Part shown: positions 57,185-64,000 of the stretch, piece after piece
How positions within the stretch are numbered: the first letter of the stretch is position 1
Layout: the number at the start of each line of letters is the position of its first letter
NCBI RefSeq assembly: GCF_003149535.1
Contig: NZ_QGDB01000001.1
Location: 772,173 to 836,172 of the forward strand
Length of the DNA stretch: 64,000 nucleotides
Source: Falsochrobactrum shanghaiense
Lineage (GTDB): Bacteria; Pseudomonadota; Alphaproteobacteria; Rhizobiales; Rhizobiaceae
Direction of reading: 5' to 3'
The notes under the pieces: model-generated
What the model was told of the DNA's origin: nothing
Seen by the model: only the letters and a program-made list of their open reading frames with translations
Database searches by the model: none
Position numbers and translations under genes: made by a program

Positions 57185-58066
57185 GTGAGCAGCGAACAGC
57201 CCGAGCGCCTCGACCGCCTGATGCAGATTGCGCGTTTGCGGCTGCGGGAAGCGTGTCTGGATACGCCTGATCTTGATGCGCGCCTTCTCGTGGAATGGGT
57301 GACGGGGACGACGCGGCTCGATCTGATCGCCTCTCCCGAACAGCGCGTGGATATAGAGCAGGTGGCAAGGCTTCATGCGGCACTGGAGCGGCGGGCGAGT
57401 GGCGAGCCGGTGCACCGGATCATCGGCATGCGCGAGTTTTACGGCCTGCCGTTCAGGCTTTCATCGCAAACGCTCGAACCTCGACCTGACACCGAAGCGC
57501 TGGTCGATCTTGTCGCGCCGCATGTTCAGGCTTTGATCGACCGTCATGGCTGCGCCGATATGCTCGATATGGGAACGGGAACGGGAGCGATCGTCATCGC
57601 GCTGCTGCACCGGTTTGCGAAGCTTTGCGGTGTCGGGCTCGATATATCCGAAGATGCGCTGGCCACGGCGCGAATCAATGCCGAAACCAATGCTGTCAGC
57701 AATCGCTTTGCCGCGCTCAAAAGTGACTGGTTTGCCAATGTCAGCGGAAGATTTCATCTGATTGTCTCAAACCCGCCCTATATTCCGCAGGAGGAAATAA
57801 AGGGACTGGCGCGTGAGGTGCGCGAGCACGACCCGATCGCCGCGCTCGATGGCGGTATCGATGGATTAGATTTTTATCGCGCTCTTGCACAGGGGGCTGC
57901 ACAATACCTATATAGGGATGGAATGATTGCCGTTGAGATTGGCGCAGGCCAGTTTGACGATGTTCTCGCACTTTTTGAAAGTGCCGGTTTTTCTCTGGTC
58001 GATGCTGCAAGCGATCTGGGCGGACACCGCAGGGCGATGATTTTTGCCTTTGCGCAAGCGCTTTAA
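57185..58066 (+). CDS. prmC: Release factor glutamine methyltransferase
   Basis: 293 residues from GTG. SAM motif DMGTGTGAIVIALL and catalytic NPPY in LIVSNPPYIPQEE; the N-terminal helical domain ends in VHRIIGMREFYGLPF. It methylates the Gln of the GGQ motif in release factors, matching its neighbour prfA. No strong terminator follows. Confidence 0.96.
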   Translation: MSSEQPERLDRLMQIARLRLREACLDTPDLDARLLVEWVTGTTRLDLIASPEQRVDIEQVARLHAALERRASGEPVHRIIGMREFYGLPFRLSSQTLEPRPDTEALVDLVAPHVQALIDRHGCADMLDMGTGTGAIVIALLHRFAKLCGVGLDISEDALATARINAETNAVSNRFAALKSDWFANVSGRFHLIVSNPPYIPQEEIKGLAREVREHDPIAALDGGIDGLDFYRALAQGAAQYLYRDGMIAVEIGAGQFDDVLALFESAGFSLVDAASDLGGHRRAMIFAFAQAL

Positions 58067-58098
58067 AAAACACTTGCAGACGAACAAAAAAACACTTG
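58065..58098. repeat. Two direct repeats of AAAAAACACTTG, 22 bp apart
   Basis: Identical 12-mers at 58065-58076 and 58087-58098, two helical turns apart, at the prmC end and ahead of the DUF4167 gene. Could be a paired operator. Confidence 0.5.
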
Positions 58099-58467
58099 GA
58101 ATTTACGGCGAAGCCGTTTAGTTTCCAGCCACCGAGACAGCCAGAATGGTTTTGCCCGCTTGAGGGCGGTGGCGGAAATCCTTCATGACGATTCAAGTCG
58201 TGCTCCCTTGAGAGATGGTTTCTTCCAAAGGGATGGTTTGTACGGAAGCGCAAGACTTTCAGAATTATTTCCGGAAACTATGATTTTCGGAGAGAGTCGT
58301 GTGCGTAACGCTAACCCGCAAGGTTCATGTTGTTCGTAATGAAACAACGGGAATTCAGGAATATTCGATATGCAGGAAGTTCAGGGTGTACTTCCTCCAT
58401 GGTTCGATAATGCAAAGCCGGTGGCTGTTTTGGCTACGGATTTCTACACCCTTTAATCTGAAAAGAG
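58099..58467. other. 370-bp leader region before the DUF4167 gene
   Basis: No supported gene; a 73-residue frame at 58299-58520 lacks a good start and runs into the DUF4167 gene. Complementary CCACCG/CGGTGG and GCCC/GGGC arms around 58128-58172 may fold in RNA, so a structured 5' leader is possible. Confidence 0.35.
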
Positions 58468-59328
58468 ATGATTATGAGGCCAGCACAGCAGAACAGGCGT
58501 ATGCGCGGACGGGGGAATAACAACAATAATAATAATAATCGCAAAGGCCCCAATCCTCTGTCGCGCAATTATGAAAGCAATGGCCCGGACGTGAAAATCC
58601 GCGGTAACGCCCAGCATATTGCAGAAAAATATACCACTCTGGCACGCGACGCGCAGGCTTCCGGCGACCGTGTCATGGCGGAAAACTATCTTCAGCACGC
58701 CGAACATTATAATCGCATCATCATGGCTGCCATGGCGCAGAACAATATCCCGTTCCAGCGCGAAGAGACATTCGATAATGACGGGGCCGATGAAGACGAG
58801 GCGGGTTTCAGCCCTGCCGCTTCCAGCCCGCAGCCAGCCAGCGGCACCGGACCCCAGCCTGTTATCGAAGGCACTCCGGCAGAAGTTATTTATGGCGAGG
58901 AAAACAGCGAAGGCCGTTCGCAGCAGCGTGAGGGGCGCGAACAGCGTCGCCCTGTCCGGGGCCGCCGCCCGCAACGCGAACGCTTCAATGCGGAAGAGGG
59001 CTCCGAGCAGCCTTCCGTGGAAACTCCAGCCGCTGCGGCGCAAGCCGACAGCGCTCCTGTAGCGCAGGCACCTGTACCCGCTCCGGCACCAGAATCCGTA
59101 CCGGCAGCGCCCGTCGAGGAAGCCGAGCCTGTGGCGGCTGCGAAAGAACCCGCCCCGGCTGCGAAAAAAGCTGCGCCCAAAAAAGCTGCGGCTGCGACGG
59201 TGGAGAATGGCGAAGAAGAAGAGGGAGCCGTGCGCCGCACGCGTCGCCCCGGTCGTCCGCGCCGCGTGACCAAGGAAAGCGAAGCCAGCGAAACGCCAGC
59301 GGCGGAAACGGTGGCTTCCGAAGCCTGA
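58468..59328 (+). CDS. DUF4167 domain protein
   Basis: 286 residues. An N-terminal basic stretch with eight asparagines in a row (encoded by AAT/AAC repeats, 58516-58539), then the DUF4167 domain: KIRGNAQHIAEKYTTLARDAQASGDRVMAENYLQHAEHYNRII. The rest is disordered, rich in Ala, Pro, Glu and ending in a Lys/Ala and Arg/Pro tail that may bind nucleic acid. Function unknown; conserved before clpB in alphaproteobacteria. Confidence 0.85.
   Translation: MIMRPAQQNRRMRGRGNNNNNNNNRKGPNPLSRNYESNGPDVKIRGNAQHIAEKYTTLARDAQASGDRVMAENYLQHAEHYNRIIMAAMAQNNIPFQREETFDNDGADEDEAGFSPAASSPQPASGTGPQPVIEGTPAEVIYGEENSEGRSQQREGREQRRPVRGRRPQRERFNAEEGSEQPSVETPAAAAQADSAPVAQAPVPAPAPESVPAAPVEEAEPVAAAKEPAPAAKKAAPKKAAAATVENGEEEEGAVRRTRRPGRPRRVTKESEASETPAAETVASEA
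58516..58539 (+). repeat. AAT/AAC trinucleotide tract inside the DUF4167 gene
   Basis: AAT-AAC-AAC followed by five AAT codons. Slippage would change the number of asparagines without a frameshift. Confidence 0.85.
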
Positions 59329-59355
59329 TCGTTCCGGACCGAAAATGGATTTATG

Positions 59356-59388
59356 AAATGGCGCGGTTTTCCGCGCCATTTTATTTTT
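59356..59388 (+). terminator. Rho-independent terminator after the DUF4167 gene
   Basis: Stem AAATGGCGCGG/CCGCGCCATTT, loop TTTT, then TATTTTT. Confidence 0.9.
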
Positions 59389-59410
59389 GGAAACCTGCCC
59401 TTTTGTTGCC

Positions 59411-59439
59411 CTTGCCGAAGCCCGGATGCCTTCCCATAT
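59411..59439 (+). promoter_or_regulatory. Heat-shock (RpoH)-type promoter for clpB
   Basis: CTTGCC (59411) and CCCATAT (59433) separated by 16 bp, preceded by TTGCC, resembling CTTGAA-N13-16-CCCCAT. It lies about 150 bp before the clpB start, beyond a terminator. Confidence 0.45.
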
Positions 59440-59479
59440 GCCTTGACGGATAGGGAACCTGCCGCAAATGTTGTTTGGC

Positions 59480-59526
59480 GCATATCCGACGCAAAACCGT
59501 TTCATACTTTTGCCGGGAATGCTCAA
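59480..59526. repeat. Fragment of a type 1 Bru-RS-like repeat
   Basis: GCATATCCGACGCAAAACC ... CTTTTGCCGGGAATGCTC, a diverged second-half copy, in the clpB leader. Confidence 0.6.
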
Positions 59527-59589
59527 ACGGGGGTTCCGTCACCAAACATCTTCCGATGCCATATTGGGTCGGAGGGAAAAGGAGACATC

Positions 59590-62211
59590 ATGAATATTGA
59601 AAAATACACGGAGCGGGTTCGGGGCTTTATTCAATCGGCACAGACCTTCGCCCTTTCATCCAGCAATCAGCAATTTACACCAGAGCATCTGCTCAAAGTC
59701 CTCGTCGATGATGATGAGGGGCTGGCCGCATCGCTCATCGAGCGGGCGGGCGGACGCGTCAAGGACGTGCAGGCCGGCTTGCAGAGCGCGCTTGAAAAGC
59801 TGCCCAAGGTAACGGGCGGCAATGACCAGCTTTATCTGGCGCAGCCATTGGCAAAGGTCTTCACGCTTGCGGAAGAACTCGCCAGCAAGGCGGGTGACAG
59901 TTTCGTCACCGTCGAGCGGCTTCTGAGCGCGCTTGCAATCGAAAAATCCGCAAAAACATCCGAAATTCTTTCCAGTGCCGGGGTGACACCCACCGCACTT
60001 AACAAGGCTATCAATGATATGCGCAAGGGTCGTACCGCCGATTCGGCTTCCGCTGAAAGCAATTATGATGCTTTGAAGAAATATGCGCGCGATCTGACCG
60101 AGGATGCACGCTCGGGCAAGCTCGATCCGGTGATTGGCCGCGACGAGGAAATCCGCCGCACCATTCAGGTTCTTTCGCGCCGTACCAAGAACAATCCGGT
60201 GCTGATCGGTGAGCCCGGCGTCGGCAAGACGGCAATTGCAGAGGGTCTGGCGCTCAGAATCGTCAATGGCGATGTGCCCGAATCACTCAAGGACAAGCAG
60301 TTGATGGCGCTCGACATGGGCGCGCTGATTGCGGGGGCGAAATATCGCGGTGAATTCGAGGAGCGGCTCAAGGCCGTGCTGTCGGAAGTGCAGACGGCCG
60401 CGGGGCAGATCATTCTCTTCATCGATGAAATGCATACGCTGGTCGGCGCTGGCAAGTCCGATGGCGCGATGGATGCGTCTAATCTTCTCAAGCCGGCGCT
60501 TGCGCGTGGTGAGTTGCACTGCGTGGGCGCGACCACGCTTGAGGAATATCGCAAATATGTCGAAAAGGATGCGGCATTGGCGCGGCGGTTCCAGCCGGTA
60601 TTCGTCAATGAACCGACCATCGAAGACACGATCTCTATTTTACGCGGACTCAAGGAAAAATACGAGCAGCATCACAAGGTGCGCGTCTCGGATTCGGCGC
60701 TTGTTGCGGCAGCGAGCTTATCGAATCGTTATATCACCGACCGCTTTTTGCCGGACAAGGCCATCGATCTGGTCGATGAGGCTGCGTCGCGCCTGCGCAT
60801 GCAGGTGGATTCCAAGCCGGAAGAACTCGATGAAATCGACCGCCGCGTCATGCAGCTCAAGATCGAGCGCGAGGCGCTGAAGGTCGAGACGGACACAGCT
60901 TCGCGTGATCGCTTGCAGCGCCTTGAAAAAGAACTGACCGATCTGGAAGAGGAATCAGCGGAACTCACGGCCAAATGGCAGGCGGAAAAGCAGAAGCTTG
61001 GCCTTGCCGCCGATCTCAAGGGGCAACTCGAAGAAGCGCGCAATGCCCTTGCCATCGCGCAGCGCAATGGCGAGTTCCAGAAGGCGGGCGAACTGGCCTA
61101 TGGCAAGATTCCGCAACTTGAAAAGCAGCTTGTCGAAGCGGAAAGCCAGGAAAATCGCGGTTCGCTGCTTGAAGAAACCGTAACGCCCGACCATGTCGCG
61201 CAGATCGTTTCGCGCTGGACCGGCATTCCGGTCGACCGGATGCTGGAAGGCGAACGCGAAAAGCTCCTGCGCATGGAAGATGAAATCGGCAAGCGCGTCA
61301 TCGGGCAGGGCGAGGCGGTTCAGGCTGTCTCCAAGGCCGTGCGCCGGGCGCGCGCGGGTCTTCAGGACCCCAACCGGCCCATCGGCTCGTTCATCTTCCT
61401 TGGCCCCACGGGCGTCGGCAAGACGGAACTGACCAAGGCGCTGGCATCGTTCATGTTTCAGGACGATACGGCTATGGTGCGAATCGATATGTCGGAATTC
61501 ATGGAAAAGCATTCCGTGAGCCGGCTGATCGGCGCGCCTCCGGGCTATGTCGGCTATGAGGAAGGCGGTGTGCTTACCGAAGCCGTGCGTCGCAGGCCCT
61601 ATCAGGTGATTCTTTTCGACGAGATCGAAAAGGCGCATCCCGATGTGTTCAACGTGCTGTTGCAGGTGCTCGATGACGGAAGGCTGACCGACGGTCAGGG
61701 CCGCACGGTCGATTTCCGCAATACGATCATCATCATGACGTCGAATCTGGGTGCAGAATATCTCGTCAATCTGGGCGAGAACGACGATGTGGACAGTGTT
61801 CGCGACGAGGTGATGGGAGTTGTGCGTTCGGCATTCCGCCCGGAATTCCTCAACCGTGTCGATGAGATCATCCTGTTCCACCGCCTGCGCCGCGACGATA
61901 TGGGTGCCATTGTCGACATCCAGCTCCAGCGTCTCCAGAATCTGCTGGCCGACCGCAAGATCAGCTTGCAGCTTGAGCCGGATGCGCGCGAATGGCTGGC
62001 GAACAAGGGGTATGATCCTGCCTATGGCGCTCGCCCGCTCAAGCGGGTGATCCAGAAGGAGGTTCAGGACCCGCTCGCTGAGCGCATTCTGCTCGGCGAC
62101 ATTCTCGACGGTTCCATCGTCAAGATATTGACCGGCTCGGATCGGCTCAACTTCCGCCCGATCCACGTTGCGGACGACAGCGACACGGAATCGGAAAAAG
62201 CACGGGCATAA
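59590..62211 (+). CDS. clpB: ATP-dependent chaperone ClpB
   Basis: 873 residues from ATG 59590 (AAGGAG upstream). Clp N-domain (about 1-145), AAA1 with [13 protein letters not shown], coiled middle domain (about 410-520, [18 protein letters not shown]), AAA2 with [13 protein letters not shown], and no IGF/L ClpP loop. With DnaK it rescues aggregated proteins after heat. A heat-shock-like promoter and a repeat fragment lie upstream, and a terminator follows. Confidence 0.97.
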   Translation: MNIEKYTERVRGFIQSAQTFALSSSNQQFTPEHLLKVLVDDDEGLAASLIERAGGRVKDVQAGLQSALEKLPKVTGGNDQLYLAQPLAKVFTLAEELASKAGDSFVTVERLLSALAIEKSAKTSEILSSAGVTPTALNKAINDMRKGRTADSASAESNYDALKKYARDLTEDARSGKLDPVIGRDEEIRRTIQVLSRRTKNNPVLIGEPGVGKTAIAEGLALRIVNGDVPESLKDKQLMALDMGALIAGAKYRGEFEERLKAVLSEVQTAAGQIILFIDEMHTLVGAGKSDGAMDASNLLKPALARGELHCVGATTLEEYRKYVEKDAALARRFQPVFVNEPTIEDTISILRGLKEKYEQHHKVRVSDSALVAAASLSNRYITDRFLPDKAIDLVDEAASRLRMQVDSKPEELDEIDRRVMQLKIEREALKVETDTASRDRLQRLEKELTDLEEESAELTAKWQAEKQKLGLAADLKGQLEEARNALAIAQRNGEFQKAGELAYGKIPQLEKQLVEAESQENRGSLLEETVTPDHVAQIVSRWTGIPVDRMLEGEREKLLRMEDEIGKRVIGQGEAVQAVSKAVRRARAGLQDPNRPIGSFIFLGPTGVGKTELTKALASFMFQDDTAMVRIDMSEFMEKHSVSRLIGAPPGYVGYEEGGVLTEAVRRRPYQVILFDEIEKAHPDVFNVLLQVLDDGRLTDGQGRTVDFRNTIIIMTSNLGAEYLVNLGENDDVDSVRDEVMGVVRSAFRPEFLNRVDEIILFHRLRRDDMGAIVDIQLQRLQNLLADRKISLQLEPDAREWLANKGYDPAYGARPLKRVIQKEVQDPLAERILLGDILDGSIVKILTGSDRLNFRPIHVADDSDTESEKARA

Positions 62212-62233
62212 GACGGGTCGACCTTGCCCGCAG

Positions 62234-62266
62234 AACGCCGCAATCAACAATTGCGGCGTTTCTGTA
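62234..62266 (+). terminator. Rho-independent terminator after clpB
   Basis: Stem AACGCCGCAAT/ATTGCGGCGTT, loop CAACA, then TCTGTAATTTT. Confidence 0.8.
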
Positions 62267-62357
62267 ATTTTAAATGGTTGAAGAGACGGCCATTTTCATG
62301 TCCAGTTCATCTGCCATGGGCTGTTATAGGTAAAATATTAACCATATTTCCGCATCC

Positions 62358-63818
<1,461 letters not shown>

Positions 63819-63821
<3 letters not shown>

Positions 63822-63926
63822 AGCATTTCCAGCAAAAGTGTGAAACGGTTTTGCGTCCGGATAATGCGTAAAAAACAAATAGATAGTGCGGTTCCAACGA
63901 TTCCGTTTAAACAGGAACCGCTCTAG
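63819..63926. repeat. Bru-RS-like palindromic repeat, type 1
   Basis: Inverse orientation of the copy at 19364-19470, complete, from TAGAGCATTTCCAGC to GGAACCGCTCTAG. Its first TAG is the stop of the L,D-transpeptidase gene. The last 75 bp of the window beyond it show no feature I can support. Confidence 0.85.
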
Positions 63927-64000
63927 CATTACAGTTGCGTTTTTGATTTGATGTGTGCTCGTTGTGCAGTTGCCTGATGTGCTCGTCGCCAGAGCGACCA

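Noticed and set aside
56013..57383. 456-residue minus-strand frame
   Set aside because: Antisense to prfA, which is complete.
58299..58520. 73-residue ORF before the DUF4167 gene
   Set aside because: GTG start with little support and it overlaps the start of a well-supported gene in another frame.

Overview
The window looks like a chromosomal segment of a Brucella-type alphaproteobacterium (Brucella, including the former Ochrobactrum species). Supporting this are the GC-rich codon use, the alphaproteobacterial gene neighbourhoods (hemC-hemD-mic60-hemY, ftsK-lolA-xthA, comF-grxC-nitrilase-DUF1178, prfA-prmC-DUF4167-clpB) and several copies of a palindromic intergenic repeat of about 105 bp that resembles the Bru-RS elements. 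There is no insertion sequence, prophage block, CRISPR array or rRNA operon. Nearly all of it is intact core genome: about 60 protein genes and one tRNA. Genus assignment is inferred from recognition, not from a search.

Layout. 1-6.5 kb: tsaD, diverging from the haem operon hemC-hemD, a mitofilin/Mic60-like gene, hemY and a TerB-like gene. 6.5-9.2 kb: an MFS exporter, aqpZ and an AT-rich gap with a small phage-lysis-like lipoprotein gene. 9.3-13.5 kb: ftsE-ftsX-ydcF-like, plsC and ppa. 13.5-19.4 kb: yggT, chaC-like, DUF2125, the aromatic pair tyrC/hisC, a methyltransferase and hpt. 19.4-28 kb: a DUF4175 membrane protein, lysA, an LptM-like lipoprotein, xthA, lolA and ftsK. 28-31.3 kb: amtB and queC-queD-queE. 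31.7-34.4 kb: etfB-etfA-hbd. 34.4-36.1 kb: a repeat-rich gap with a possible 42-residue gene, then cysK. 36.2-39.6 kb: a universal stress protein, a Cys/Met-metabolism PLP enzyme, tRNA-Leu(CAA) and a BioF2-like acetyltransferase. 40-46.6 kb: secA, a periplasmic PPIase, argJ-GNAT-mutT. 46.7-52.1 kb: a small membrane protein, an NDUFAF5-like methyltransferase, comF, grxC, nitrilase, DUF1178, an EamA permease and ubiG. 52.3-64 kb: lysC, ptsP, prfA, prmC, DUF4167, clpB and an L,D-transpeptidase.

Much of the interest is in the control regions. Upstream of queC there is a sequence very like a class-I preQ1 riboswitch, with the ribosome-binding site inside the aptamer. Perfect TTAA-N7-TTAA CtrA boxes lie in front of ftsE, in front of ftsK and in the gap before the putative 42-residue ORF, suggesting shared cell-cycle control. 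A perfect TTGAT-N4-ATCAA FNR/FixK box precedes the universal stress gene, a sigma-54-like promoter precedes an amtB that has no adjacent glnK, and a heat-shock-type promoter precedes clpB. The Bru-RS-like repeats sit at gene ends and in two or three cases supply or abut the stop codon.

Themes: tetrapyrrole synthesis, envelope biogenesis and division (ftsEX, ftsK, lolA, LptM-like, plsC, secA, PPIase, L,D-transpeptidase), aspartate-family, arginine and aromatic amino-acid synthesis, and translation/tRNA modification (tsaD, queCDE, prfA, prmC).
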